Assembly (NCBI GenBank): GCA_963422675.2
Contig: CAXVYS010000025.1
Coordinates: 1-64,000 of the forward strand
From: UBA4416 sp963422675
GTDB lineage: Bacteria > Bacteroidota > Bacteroidia > B-17B0 > Aurantibacillaceae
Length of the DNA stretch: 64,000 nucleotides
Direction: 5' to 3'
Positions 34,642 through 43,236 of this stretch are shown in pieces. The position numbers were made by a program, and so were the translations under genes. How positions within the stretch are numbered: the stretch's first letter is position 1; each line of letters opens with the position of its first letter. Under the pieces are notes generated by a model, which was given only the letters and a program-made list of their open reading frames with translations, made no database searches and was not told the origin of the DNA.

Positions 34642-36072
34642 ATGAGCGATAAACAAAGAACCATACAAAAAGCTGTTTCCATTACCGGTAAAGGCTTACA
34701 TACCGGAGCACCGGTAACATTAACCTTTAATCCTGCCCCTGAAAACCATTGGTATAAATTTCAAAGAACCGATGTGGAAGGCCAGCCTATTATTGAAGCA
34801 GATTGCGACCTGGTAGTAGATACATCCAGAGGAACCACTTTAGAGAAAAACGGAGTACGCGTTCATACTACGGAACACGTTTTAGCGTCTTTAGTAGGCT
34901 TAGGAATTGATAATTGCCTGATACAGGTTACAGGGCCGGAAATGCCCATTATGGACGGAAGCTCTTTAAATTTTATTGAGATTCTTGAAACTGCCGGTAT
35001 TGTGGAGCAAGACGCCGAACGTGATTATTTTGTGTTATCCGATAACCTTACCTACGAAGATCCTATTAAAAAAGTAGAGATGCTTGCTGTACCTCAGGAT
35101 GAATTCAGGGTAACGGTAATGGTAGATTATGGCAGTGAAGTATTGGGAACGCAACATGCGTCTATGTATCATCTGGGAGAATTTAAAGAAGAGATTGCCC
35201 CTTGCAGAACATTTGTATTTTTAAGAGAACTGGAAGCGTTATTGGCTCACAACCTTATTAAAGGCGGTGATATGGATAATGCCATTGTATTAGTGGATAG
35301 CGAATTACCCGAAGATAAATTAAACCACTTACGTAAAGTGTTTAATAAACCGGATGTGGAAGTAAAAGGAAGAGGTGTTTTAAATAATACCAAACTTCGT
35401 TTTTTCAATGAACCTGCCCGTCATAAATTGCTGGATATTATTGGTGATTTAGCCTTAGTAGGTAAACCACTTAAAATACATGTATTGGCTGCACGCCCCG
35501 GGCATGCCGGTAATATTGATTTTGCCAAGAAAATTAAAGCTTTGGCAAAAACACAAAAAACAGAAAAAGATTATCCGAAAATTGACATGAATAAGCCTCC
35601 TGTGCTTAACATCATGGATATTATGAAACTATTGCCACACCGCCAGCCTATGCTGTTAGTGGATAAAATCATGGAGATTTCTGACAACCATGTAATTGGT
35701 GTGAAAAACGTAACGTTAAACGAAGAGTTTTTCAGAGGGCATTTCCCTGGAAACCCTGTAATGCCTGGGGTTTTATTAATAGAAGCCATGGCGCAATGCG
35801 GTGGTGTATTGGTTTTAAAAACAGTTCCGGATCCTGAAAATTATTTAACCTTCTTCATTAAAATTGATGGGGTTAAATTCAGACAACAGGTAATTCCGGG
35901 AGATGCTGTTGTATTCAGTTTAAACCTGGTTACCCCTATCCGCCGTGGAATTTGCCATATGAAAGGAACCGCGTATGTAAATAACAAACCGGTGATGGAA
36001 GCAGAAATGATGGCACAAATTGTAAAAGTAAAAGGCACTGAAGTTAAAGCGGCTGAGCCACAATTAGCATAA
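34642..36072 (+). CDS. lpxC/fabZ: Bifunctional LpxC deacetylase / FabZ dehydratase
   Basis: A 476-residue natural fusion. Residues about 1-305 are LpxC, the zinc-dependent UDP-3-O-acyl-N-acetylglucosamine deacetylase ('TGKGLHTGAPVTLTF', 'HTTEHVLASLVGLGIDNC', 'EPARHKLLDIIGDLALVG' with zinc ligands). Residues about 320-476 are FabZ, the 3-hydroxyacyl-ACP dehydratase ('LPHRQPMLLVDKI', 'RGHFPGNPVMPGVLLIEAMAQ' with catalytic His and Glu). The fusion is a known hallmark of Bacteroidota and links lipid A with acyl-chain supply. Middle gene of the lpx operon. Confidence 0.97.
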   Translation: MSDKQRTIQKAVSITGKGLHTGAPVTLTFNPAPENHWYKFQRTDVEGQPIIEADCDLVVDTSRGTTLEKNGVRVHTTEHVLASLVGLGIDNCLIQVTGPEMPIMDGSSLNFIEILETAGIVEQDAERDYFVLSDNLTYEDPIKKVEMLAVPQDEFRVTVMVDYGSEVLGTQHASMYHLGEFKEEIAPCRTFVFLRELEALLAHNLIKGGDMDNAIVLVDSELPEDKLNHLRKVFNKPDVEVKGRGVLNNTKLRFFNEPARHKLLDIIGDLALVGKPLKIHVLAARPGHAGNIDFAKKIKALAKTQKTEKDYPKIDMNKPPVLNIMDIMKLLPHRQPMLLVDKIMEISDNHVIGVKNVTLNEEFFRGHFPGNPVMPGVLLIEAMAQCGGVLVLKTVPDPENYLTFFIKIDGVKFRQQVIPGDAVVFSLNLVTPIRRGICHMKGTAYVNNKPVMEAEMMAQIVKVKGTEVKAAEPQLA

Positions 36073-36158
36073 TATTAAACGTTTCGGTTGAGATGAGTTT
36101 TGGGTTATTATCCAAGCTCACGAACCGGAAACAGGAACATAAAAACACGAGATACTAT

Positions 36159-36932
36159 ATGATTTCACCTCTAGCAAATATTGGCCAGGATGTTAAGATC
36201 GGGAAAAATGTAACGATCGATGCCTTTGCAAGCGTTCTGGGAAATGCTGTAATAGGCGACAATACGCACATTCATTCTAATGCAGTGGTTTACCCTGATA
36301 CAACCATTGGTTCCGGATGCCAGATCTTTCCGGGGGCCATTATTGGTGTTGTTTCTCAGGATCTTAAATACAAAGGCGAAAAAGCAACCACTGTAGTAGG
36401 TAATAATACCATTATCCGCGAGTATGTCACCATACACAAAGGTACGGCAGACCGTATGACTACTAAGATAGGCGACAATTGTATGTTAATGGCTTATGTA
36501 CATGTGGCACACGATTGCATTATTGGTAATAATGTAATTATTGCCAACAGCGTAGGTTTATCCGGGCATATTACCATCGAAGATTTTGCTATTATTGAAG
36601 GAATGTGTGGTACCCAACAGTTTATTACCATTGGGGCACATAGCTTTGTAGGTGGTTTTTCTCAAATTCGTAAAAGTATCCCTCCGTTTGTAAGATGTGC
36701 TCGCGAACCATTACAATACATCGGTGTAAACTCTATTGGCTTAAGTCGTCGTGGCTTTGATAAAGAGATCATTCGCCAGGTAGAAGACATTTACCGGTTA
36801 ATTTTTGTACGTGGTCACAATATGACTAATGCTTTGGAAATAGTAGAACAGGAAATTGAACAGACAGATACAAGAAACCAGATCGTTAATTTTATCAGAG
36901 CTCAAAAAGATGGAATCATTAAAGGAATTTAA
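36159..36932 (+). CDS. lpxA: UDP-N-acetylglucosamine O-acyltransferase
   Basis: A 257-residue hexapeptide-repeat acyltransferase, first step of lipid A synthesis. 'ISPLANIGQDVKIGKNVTIDAFASV' starts the beta-helix, 'LMAYVHVAHDCIIGNNVIIANSVGLSGH' holds the catalytic His, and the helical C terminus has 'NSIGLSRRGFDKEIIRQVEDIYRLIF'. I start at the ATG at 36159 because LpxA normally begins MIxPLAxI. An in-frame ATG at 36093 would add 22 residues (basic, no known domain) and lies closer to the previous stop; it cannot be excluded. Confidence 0.93.
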   Translation: MISPLANIGQDVKIGKNVTIDAFASVLGNAVIGDNTHIHSNAVVYPDTTIGSGCQIFPGAIIGVVSQDLKYKGEKATTVVGNNTIIREYVTIHKGTADRMTTKIGDNCMLMAYVHVAHDCIIGNNVIIANSVGLSGHITIEDFAIIEGMCGTQQFITIGAHSFVGGFSQIRKSIPPFVRCAREPLQYIGVNSIGLSRRGFDKEIIRQVEDIYRLIFVRGHNMTNALEIVEQEIEQTDTRNQIVNFIRAQKDGIIKGI

Positions 36933-37033
36933 TCAGTTATTGAGTTGGCGTAGATAGTTTTCTGATCTCCGATCAGATGATCGTATATTACATAACCCAA
37001 TCATTCTTTAATTCAATAACTCCATAATTAACT

Positions 37034-38005
37034 ATGTCACGCATACTTACCGGAATACAAAGTACCAACATCCCTCATTTAGGCAATATTTTAGGCGCTG
37101 TATTGCCCGCTATACAACTCAGTGAAGATCCAACCAACGAATCGTTTTTCTTTATTGCCGATCTTCATTCCCTTATTTCAGAAAAAGACGCTCAACAACG
37201 CATTAACAGTGTAAACTCTGTAGCGGCTACATGGTTGGCTTTTGATTTTAATACCGAAAAAAATTTACTATACCGCCAAAGCCGCATTCCCGAAGTTTGT
37301 GAGCTTACCTGGTACCTTAATTGCTTTACTCCTTACCCCATGCTTGCCAATGCACATTCCTTTAAAGATAAAGCAGACAGGTTAAGCGATGTAAATTCCG
37401 GCTTGTTTACTTATCCGGTGCTTATGGCAGCTGATATTATTTTATATGATGCCAACATTGTACCTGTTGGTAAAGACCAGTTACAACATTTAGAAATTGC
37501 ACGGGATATTGCTTCTAAATTTAATATACAATATAATCAAGACATTTTTGTTTTGCCACAAGCTAAAACAGATGAAAATGTGATGATCGTTCCAGGAACA
37601 GATGGAACAAAAATGAGTAAGTCGCGGAATAATTTCATTAATATTTTTTTACCGGAAAAGGAATTACTAAAAGTTGTGAAAACCATTGTAACGGATGCTA
37701 CTCCTTTGGAAGAGCCTAAAGATCCTGACACCTGCAATGTATTTGCGATTTACCGTTTACTGGCAACAGCCGATCAAATTACGGAAATGCGAGGCAATTA
37801 TTTACGCGGTGGTTACGGATATGGTCACGTAAAAACAGCATTGTATGAATTGATTCTTAGCAAATTTGAAAAGCCCCGTAAACGTTATACTGAATTAATG
37901 AATAACACAGAGCTCCTTGAAAAAGAGCTTCAAATAGGAGAAGCCAAAGCCAGGCTCATTGCCCGCGATAAGCTGAAATTAGTAAGAAGTGTTCTTGGAT
38001 TTTAA
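37034..38005 (+). CDS. trpS: Tryptophanyl-tRNA synthetase
   Basis: A 323-residue class I aminoacyl-tRNA synthetase. The HIGH motif appears as 'TNIPHLGNILGAV' and the KMSKS motif as 'GTDGTKMSKSRNN', with the tryptophan pocket 'VLMAADIILYDANIVPVGKDQLQH'. The length is normal for the bacterial enzyme. Upstream is a perfect TCTGATC-TCC-GATCAGA hairpin (36961-36977) without a T run. The gene follows the lpx cluster on the same strand with a 100-base gap. Confidence 0.95.
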   Translation: MSRILTGIQSTNIPHLGNILGAVLPAIQLSEDPTNESFFFIADLHSLISEKDAQQRINSVNSVAATWLAFDFNTEKNLLYRQSRIPEVCELTWYLNCFTPYPMLANAHSFKDKADRLSDVNSGLFTYPVLMAADIILYDANIVPVGKDQLQHLEIARDIASKFNIQYNQDIFVLPQAKTDENVMIVPGTDGTKMSKSRNNFINIFLPEKELLKVVKTIVTDATPLEEPKDPDTCNVFAIYRLLATADQITEMRGNYLRGGYGYGHVKTALYELILSKFEKPRKRYTELMNNTELLEKELQIGEAKARLIARDKLKLVRSVLGF

Positions 38006-38022
38006 AATTTAATTATCACCCT

Positions 38023-39219
38023 ATGAAAAAACTTTACACCTGCTTGTTGTTAATTGCTACTCTTTGTTTGAATTATAATTTGCAGGCACAATGCAGTGGC
38101 TGTACTACCACTATTTCTAACAATAACACTGCAAACCAGGCTGTTTCTTCAGGACAAACCTTATGCATTACTCCTACCGGAACAGTAAGCGGACAAATTA
38201 CCATATTGGCAGGGGGCATGGTATGTAACCAGGGAGCTATTACATCTAACGGTGTGTGGGTTGCTGGTGGTGCTTTAGCCAACTACGGGACTATTCACAG
38301 TGCCAATATTTATGTATCTTCTGCGGGAACATTTACAAACTACACGAGTATGAACGTGGATAGTTTTTTAATAGGGAATGTAAATGCTACTTATTACAAT
38401 TACGGAACACAAATCAATAAAGGCTTTGCGGTGACGGATCATGGAACAGCCATTAACACCGGGACTATTACTACCAATATTATGTACGATTCTATTGGTG
38501 TATTTACCAATAACGGCAACATGACCATTACAGATGGCTTAGGAAATGTGTACAATAGTAATTTTATTAATAACGGAAACATTTCTATTACCCATGATTT
38601 GGCAAATGGTTACAGCAGCGATTTTATCAATAATAAAAACCTGGTTATTTCCCGTAGTTTTTATAATGGTAACAATGCCAATTTTACCACACATTGCATG
38701 GTAACTGTTAGCCAGGACTGGTATAATTCTGCCAATGTATATGGCCCTGTAACAGGCTGTGGCGGGTTTAACATTACCGGAGGTTCATTAAATTCAGGCA
38801 CTTTAGGATCGGCGGGCACACATATTGATATTTGTGATGCAGGACATCCTACCGGGGGAATGGACGGAGTAGCCGGAACAGTATCAGGTACCACTACCTA
38901 TTGTAATTGTGCCAACAGCTGTATTACTGTTGGAGTTCGGGAAATTGCTCTTTCACCGGATATTTCTCTTTTTTCGTTGTATCCTAACCCTGCTGCAGCA
39001 TATGTGATGGTAACCTATACCACAGAACATGCAAGCACCATGACGGCAACTATTAAAGATATGATGGGAAGAACCTTAATCAGTAAACTAATAGAATCTG
39101 CGGCAGGGATGAACGATGTACAACTTAACATCAATGGGCTTTCGGAAGGTATTTATATTTTATCGGTAACAGATCGTAAAGACAGATCTGTAACAAAACT
39201 CTTTACTATAGTTAAATAG
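38023..39219 (+). CDS. Secreted protein with T9SS type A sorting domain
   Basis: A 398-residue protein with signal peptide ending at 'NYNLQAQ'. The middle is a beta-solenoid-like series of short Asn/Gly/Thr-rich repeats ('NNGNMTITDGLGNVYNSNFI', 'NNGNISITHDLANGYSSDFI'), similar to parallel beta-helix adhesins. It ends in a type A T9SS domain (about 312-398, 'LFSLYPNPAAAYVMVTY', 'IKDMMGRTLISKLI', 'GIYILSVTDRKDRSVTKLF'). Probably anchored to or released from the surface. It begins 17 bases after trpS, perhaps by chance read-through. Specific role unknown. Confidence 0.78.
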   Translation: MKKLYTCLLLIATLCLNYNLQAQCSGCTTTISNNNTANQAVSSGQTLCITPTGTVSGQITILAGGMVCNQGAITSNGVWVAGGALANYGTIHSANIYVSSAGTFTNYTSMNVDSFLIGNVNATYYNYGTQINKGFAVTDHGTAINTGTITTNIMYDSIGVFTNNGNMTITDGLGNVYNSNFINNGNISITHDLANGYSSDFINNKNLVISRSFYNGNNANFTTHCMVTVSQDWYNSANVYGPVTGCGGFNITGGSLNSGTLGSAGTHIDICDAGHPTGGMDGVAGTVSGTTTYCNCANSCITVGVREIALSPDISLFSLYPNPAAAYVMVTYTTEHASTMTATIKDMMGRTLISKLIESAAGMNDVQLNINGLSEGIYILSVTDRKDRSVTKLFTIVK

Positions 39220-39249
39220 CAAATCTCCTTAAAAGAAAGTATCGAAAAA

Positions 39250-41202
39250 TCAGGAGCCTAATTTTTTGATGGATCGCCAGATAATGGTAATATCCTTTTC
39301 CAGCCTATAATCTTTCGCATAACGAAGGTTCAGTAACTTTATTTTGTCGAGATCCAGAACTGCAGTTGCCAGCATTGCCGGAGAAAGCACCGAACGTTTG
39401 ATCTGAGGCAGGGATTTATCCATGGTTTTACCGTAACCTACCCAGGAATAAAAACCAAGTAATACATTGAAACAGTTTAAAAAATAACCGGATCTTTTTT
39501 CCTGGATAAAAAATAATACAGGGCTGCCTATAATTGTCAGTATACTTACGATTACATCCAACAACCGCTTGTTACGCTGGTTATTGGCTTTCGTAATGCT
39601 GTTTACATCAATCATGTACAAATCGCCGGCCGTGTCAATATTATTACTTCCTATAATAGAAAGGCTTTCGGGGGAAGCAATTTTAAAATCTACTCCACTG
39701 GAAACCATGGTAAGCATGTAATTAATAATTTGCTGTGAGCTGATATCCTTTGCGCAGAAAATAATTTCGTTGATCTCATGTACTTTTATGATCTCATCCA
39801 ACTGACTAATGGTGCCAATATAGCTCATATGAGAAGCTTCATTAGGCTCTGTGCTCACAAAACCCACAAAGGAAGGGTTTACACTGGTTTCTTTAATGAG
39901 TTGCCATACGCGGTTAAATTCCGTTTCTTTTCCAATAATGGCGATACGTTTGGTTTTGGCAGAAGCCAGGCTGTAAGACTTTACTTTCAAAAAATGAAAC
40001 GCTAACCGTAATAATAGAAAACTAACAATGGCCCAGGCCGTCCCTAACAGGATAAACGCTCTCGAAAACCTTAAGGACTCGGGTAAAAGGGAATATCCAA
40101 GTAATATCAAAACGGTACCTATTATAATACCGCGTAAAATCTTCAACAACTTAACCGGTTTATCGTAACCACCATTAAAATAGACGGTGATCATCCAGGT
40201 AAAAGCATAAGCCGGAAAAGCAATCATTAAAAGTCGTTGCGAATACACCCCTACACTTAAACCGGTTTCAGAAAGATAGATATCCTTAATAATAAATAAA
40301 CCTGCTGTTAAAAACACAAAATCAACCAAAGGGACCGTAAAGGCCTTAAAGAATCTACTTAGCAGAGCCATCCCCGCTTTGAGCACAATTGCCAGGTGAA
40401 TTAAAAAATTGAACCAAAATGCGTGAGAACCACTAAAATGCTTTTTAGAAAAAATGGCCATGGCCTTGTAAAAGATCACCACATAATTTAAACTGCTCCG
40501 CTTGGTACTTTCTCCTTTGTAATGAATAATCTGTGTATGAGGAAAATAATAATTGTTGTAACCTGCTTTCGTAATGCGGTAAGACAGATCAATATCTTCA
40601 CCATACATGAAAAATGTCTCGTCCAGTAAACCGATTTTATCCAGTACATCTTTGCGCATCAGCATAAAAGCTCCGCTAATCACATCTATCTGGTTGACCT
40701 CATTTTCAGGGAGGTAACTCAGATGGTAGGCCCCAAATTTTTTAGAGCGGGGAAATAATTTTGCTAAGCCACACATTTTATAAAAAGCTACTCTAGGTGT
40801 TGGCAGACCTCTTTTCGATTCCGGAGCGAAGTTCCCCTGCCCATCCAACATTTTTACACCCAGGCCGCCGGCCTCAGGATGCTCTTCCATAAAAGCAATT
40901 GTTTTAGAGAATGTATCTTCCTGAACCACGGTATCGGGGTTTAAAAGCAGGACATATTGCCCCTGTGCCAATCGTATTGCCTGGTTATTGGCTACCGAAA
41001 AGCCGGTATTTACTTTATTTTCTATCAGGATGACAGCGGGAAATTTCTCTTTAATAAGCCCCACTGAGCCGTCTACCGAATTATTATCTACTACAAAAAC
41101 CTCACAGTTAACGTGCTGTGCCGCTTTAAACACAGAAAACAAACACTGTTCAATAAAGTGTTTGACATTATAGTTTACAATAATAACAGATAGTTTAACC
41201 AC
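39250..41202 (-). CDS. GT2 glycosyltransferase fused to a degenerate sugar-phosphotransferase-like region
   Basis: A 650-residue membrane protein. Residues about 1-255 are a GT2 domain ('LSVIIVNYNVKHFIEQCL', 'EVFVVDNNSVDGSVGLI', 'YVLLLNPDTVV') like rhamnosyltransferases. About four to five membrane segments follow (~265-415), then a Rossmann-like CoA-binding_3-type domain ('KRIAIIGKETEFNRVWQLI'). The tail ('RNKRLLDVIVSILTIIGSPVLFF') looks like the start of a bacterial sugar transferase but lacks the expected KFRTM and catalytic Asp-Glu region. It may add one sugar and only use the rest as membrane anchor. Alone on its strand; probably makes a surface glycan. Confidence 0.78.
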   Translation of the reverse strand: MVKLSVIIVNYNVKHFIEQCLFSVFKAAQHVNCEVFVVDNNSVDGSVGLIKEKFPAVILIENKVNTGFSVANNQAIRLAQGQYVLLLNPDTVVQEDTFSKTIAFMEEHPEAGGLGVKMLDGQGNFAPESKRGLPTPRVAFYKMCGLAKLFPRSKKFGAYHLSYLPENEVNQIDVISGAFMLMRKDVLDKIGLLDETFFMYGEDIDLSYRITKAGYNNYYFPHTQIIHYKGESTKRSSLNYVVIFYKAMAIFSKKHFSGSHAFWFNFLIHLAIVLKAGMALLSRFFKAFTVPLVDFVFLTAGLFIIKDIYLSETGLSVGVYSQRLLMIAFPAYAFTWMITVYFNGGYDKPVKLLKILRGIIIGTVLILLGYSLLPESLRFSRAFILLGTAWAIVSFLLLRLAFHFLKVKSYSLASAKTKRIAIIGKETEFNRVWQLIKETSVNPSFVGFVSTEPNEASHMSYIGTISQLDEIIKVHEINEIIFCAKDISSQQIINYMLTMVSSGVDFKIASPESLSIIGSNNIDTAGDLYMIDVNSITKANNQRNKRLLDVIVSILTIIGSPVLFFIQEKRSGYFLNCFNVLLGFYSWVGYGKTMDKSLPQIKRSVLSPAMLATAVLDLDKIKLLNLRYAKDYRLEKDITIIWRSIKKLGS

Positions 41203-41337
41203 AGGCTATAAAGCGTTAAAAATACCAAAATATTGCTGAAATGAAAGGTTTTAACGACTCTTAAAAAAATTAGCGTAATGATCAAAAAAAAGTATTAAAT
41301 TCGCATTCCAAATTATTAGCTAATACAGTTAAATTTT

Positions 41338-41411
41338 GGCCCCGTAGCTCAGCTGGATAGAGCAACAGCCTTCTAAGCTGTGGGCCATTGGTTCGAATCC
41401 AATCGGGGTCA
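41338..41411 (+). tRNA. tRNA-Arg (TCT)
   Basis: A full cloverleaf can be drawn: acceptor GGCCCCG / CGGGGTC (one G-T pair), D stem GCTC/GAGC, anticodon stem ACAGC/GCTGT with loop CTTCTAA (anticodon TCT), T stem ATTGG/CCAAT with loop TTCGAAT, discriminator A. No CCA is encoded. A TAAATTCG box (41329-41336 region) precedes it closely. It is followed by a terminator and a decayed integrase. Confidence 0.95.
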
Positions 41412-41413
41412 CT

Positions 41414-41443
41414 AAAAACCTTTCTTCACGGGAAGGTTTTTTT
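41414..41443 (+). terminator. tRNA-Arg terminator
   Basis: AAAACCTTTC pairs with GGAAGGTTTT (one wobble) around the loop TTCACG, followed by a T run, directly after the tRNA. Confidence 0.78.
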
Positions 41444-41592
41444 AGTTTATATACTTTTCGAAATAGAAGAGACCCACTTTCGAGTGCAAAAAAAGTGCAA
41501 ATTTTTGCGATAAAGCAGCTATAACCAACTCTAATTCTTATTATTAAACTTGGTCATAACATCGTCATAGGTCTCTTTTATCAACTTCCTTC

Positions 41593-41900
41593 TTGCGACT
41601 ACAGAGCCAGAAAAATAGTGTCTTGGATTTACTCTATAATAACTCCTATTATCTAAAGATTTGTGGCATTAATAAAGATTTAACCTCCTATACTGCCCGG
41701 TTCACTTTTGCAACTACTGTAACACTCGAAAATGATGTTCCGATTGAAAGCGTAAGTAAAATGATGGGACACAAATCAATCCGTACAGCGTTATGCAAAA
41801 GGTACCAAGCGTAAACTTATAAATAACATGCAGGCGCTTCGCACTAGGCTAACATTAGTTTCTAATACTGAAATAAACGAAAATAAACCTGCAGTTTAGT
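41593..41900 (+). pseudogene. Decayed tyrosine recombinase (integrase) C-terminus
   Basis: The frame beginning near 41644 reads 'LKICGINKDLTSYTARFTFATTVTLE' and 'VPIESVSKMMGHKSIRTA', the C-terminal half of a phage/ICE-type integrase. The catalytic HxxRH box is degraded (YTARF: His to Tyr and His to Phe), although the later GH is kept. A frameshift near 41787 moves the rest to another frame, where 'YAKGTKRKLINNMQALRTRL' continues to a stop at 41898-41900 and would have held the catalytic Tyr. Only ~85 codons remain of ~400. It lies about 180 bases beyond a tRNA gene, the usual landing site, so it is a scar of past integration. Confidence 0.85.
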
Positions 41901-41937
41901 AGTAGAGTAATATTAATTAAAAGATTATATACTAAAT

Positions 41938-41966
41938 AAAAAAAGCAGCTAAGGCTGCTTTTTTTA
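41938..41966. terminator. Bidirectional hairpin terminator
   Basis: AAAAGCAGC (41941-41949) and GCTGCTTTT (41954-41962) with a 4-nt loop and flanking A and T runs. It ends marR on the minus strand. Confidence 0.8.
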
Positions 41967-41977
41967 TTTATACAATA

Positions 41978-42640
41978 TTATTTCTTTGTAGTTTTTTGTT
42001 TTTCTGTTTCCGGCTTAACAATACTATCATATATCTCATCAAAATCTTTTCCTTTATGTTGTTGCCAAAGGGCTGAAAATTTCATTTCAATACCTTTCAA
42101 TAATTGTATGCTCAAATTCTTATCGTCATCATTTAAATCATACATCAACATCTTGGCGTTTTTTTGAACTCGTTCGTAACAAGCTGCGGCTACTTTTTCT
42201 CCTTTAGCAGTAAGTTCAAGTCTTTTCGAACGTTTATCTTCCTTGTCGTCGTACTCTTTAATCAATCCTCTTTTTTTCATTCGGGTCAACATATCTGTAC
42301 CACTCGAAAGCTCAAACAAGTTAGCATATATAACTTCTGTTTTCTTTGGATTTTTTTCTTGCCTGATCGTTCCTAATACACCAAACTCTTCTATCTGATT
42401 AAGCTCTGTGCCTTTTAAAGCCATATTTGCATACGACATATTTAACTTACTTATTCTGCCAATTATTTTCATCAGCAATGCATCGCTCGAACGCGGCACT
42501 ACGCCTCCAACTAGTGTACCTTTTGTTTCTATATTTTTTTGTGAAGCAAGATAATGTCTGCAAAAATCCTCAAGGTTTCCTGCAGGATGTTTTTCCTCAA
42601 ACTTCGCCCATTCATTAACAATTGTAACTGTCTTATTCAT
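41978..42640 (-). CDS. MarR-type transcriptional regulator
   Basis: A 220-residue protein. Residues about 70-190 form a MarR winged helix: 'LMKIIGRISKLNMSYANMAL', recognition region 'VIYANLFELSSGTDMLTRMKKRGLIKEY' and wing 'DKEDKRSKRLELTAKGEKV', with the family DxRxxxLxLT pattern. The ~65-residue N-terminal extension ('NEWAKFEEKHPAGNLEDFCRHYLAS') makes it longer than usual MarR proteins but matches a Bacteroidota subtype. Its promoter and the divergent operon promoter both sit among repeated CGTAAACG sites, so it most likely represses itself and the operon. The ligand is unknown. Confidence 0.87.
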   Translation of the reverse strand: MNKTVTIVNEWAKFEEKHPAGNLEDFCRHYLASQKNIETKGTLVGGVVPRSSDALLMKIIGRISKLNMSYANMALKGTELNQIEEFGVLGTIRQEKNPKKTEVIYANLFELSSGTDMLTRMKKRGLIKEYDDKEDKRSKRLELTAKGEKVAAACYERVQKNAKMLMYDLNDDDKNLSIQLLKGIEMKFSALWQQHKGKDFDEIYDSIVKPETEKQKTTKK

Positions 42641-42663
42641 AATAATTTAGTTCGTTTACGTAG

Positions 42664-42671
42664 CAAATATA
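42664..42671 (-). promoter_or_regulatory. marR gene -7 box
   Basis: The minus strand reads TATATTTG, a perfect TAnnTTTG, immediately upstream of the operator copy at 42651-42662, which would cover the transcription start. Confidence 0.72.
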
Positions 42672-42714
42672 CAAAAAACACTTCGTGTTACGTAATATTA
42701 TATCGTAAACGTAG

Positions 42715-42722
42715 TATATTTG
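42715..42722 (+). promoter_or_regulatory. Redox operon -7 box
   Basis: TATATTTG on the plus strand directly abuts the operator copy at 42701-42713 and is followed by the copy at 42732-42745. It is 47 bases before the first ATG of the operon. Confidence 0.72.
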
Positions 42723-42769
42723 TAAAATAAATATCGTAAACGAAATATAAATAATTTTAATAAATTCAC

Positions 42770-43225
42770 ATGAAAAAAACAAAAACCATCAATCTAATTG
42801 CGCTCTCGGGCATCATATTCTTATTCTCAACTAAAATCTATTGTCAAACAACCAATCCAAAAACAGAAGTAAAAATGGAAACTCAATCAACTCAAAAAAC
42901 CGACTCGGCAACACAATATTTGATCGACAAATTTTTTGTGCCTGCTAATGCTATAAAAGAGTTTACTCAAAGAATGAACATAAATAGAAATTTCATTAAA
43001 AATCGTCCCGGCTTTATCGAAGATAACGTCTACATGCGCACCGATGAAAATGGAAATCAGATTTTCGTAACCATCGCAGTCTGGAAAAACAAGGAAGCCG
43101 TTAAAAAAACATTCCAGGAAGTGCAGGCACTATATAAAGAAGAAGGCTTTGATATGCAGGGCTTTCTTAAACGCTTAAATATTGTAATCGACAGGGGAGT
43201 AAATTTTGAAAAAATAACCAACTAA
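42770..43225 (+). CDS. Secreted ABM-like (dimeric alpha-beta barrel) protein
   Basis: A 151-residue protein with signal peptide ending near 'STKIYCQ'. The mature domain ('QYLIDKFFVPANAIKEFTQRMNINRNFIKNRPGFIEDNVY', 'IFVTIAVWKNKEAVKKTFQEVQALY') is a ferredoxin-like antibiotic-biosynthesis-monooxygenase (ABM) fold. Such proteins oxidise quinols, small aromatics or haem in other bacteria. Export to the periplasm is unusual for the family. First gene of the MarR-controlled operon, next gene 11 bases away. Substrate unknown. Confidence 0.72.
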   Translation: MKKTKTINLIALSGIIFLFSTKIYCQTTNPKTEVKMETQSTQKTDSATQYLIDKFFVPANAIKEFTQRMNINRNFIKNRPGFIEDNVYMRTDENGNQIFVTIAVWKNKEAVKKTFQEVQALYKEEGFDMQGFLKRLNIVIDRGVNFEKITN

Positions 43226-43236
43226 AATAATTACAA

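Larger units (their letters stand above)
42651..42745. promoter_or_regulatory. Divergent operator region with repeated CGTAAACG sites
   Basis: Three strong copies: TTCGTTTACGTA (42651-42662, minus orientation), TATCGTAAACGTA (42701-42713) and TATCGTAAACGAAA (42732-42745). A fourth degenerate copy is TTCGTGTTACGTA (42682-42694), overlapping a small palindrome AACAC-TTC-GTGTT (42677-42689). Each -7 box is flanked by a site on both sides. This is the expected layout for a regulator that blocks both promoters. Confidence 0.78.

Noticed and set aside
36093..36158. Upstream ATG extending lpxA by 22 residues
   Set aside because: The later ATG matches the family start and length; kept as an alternative in the entry.
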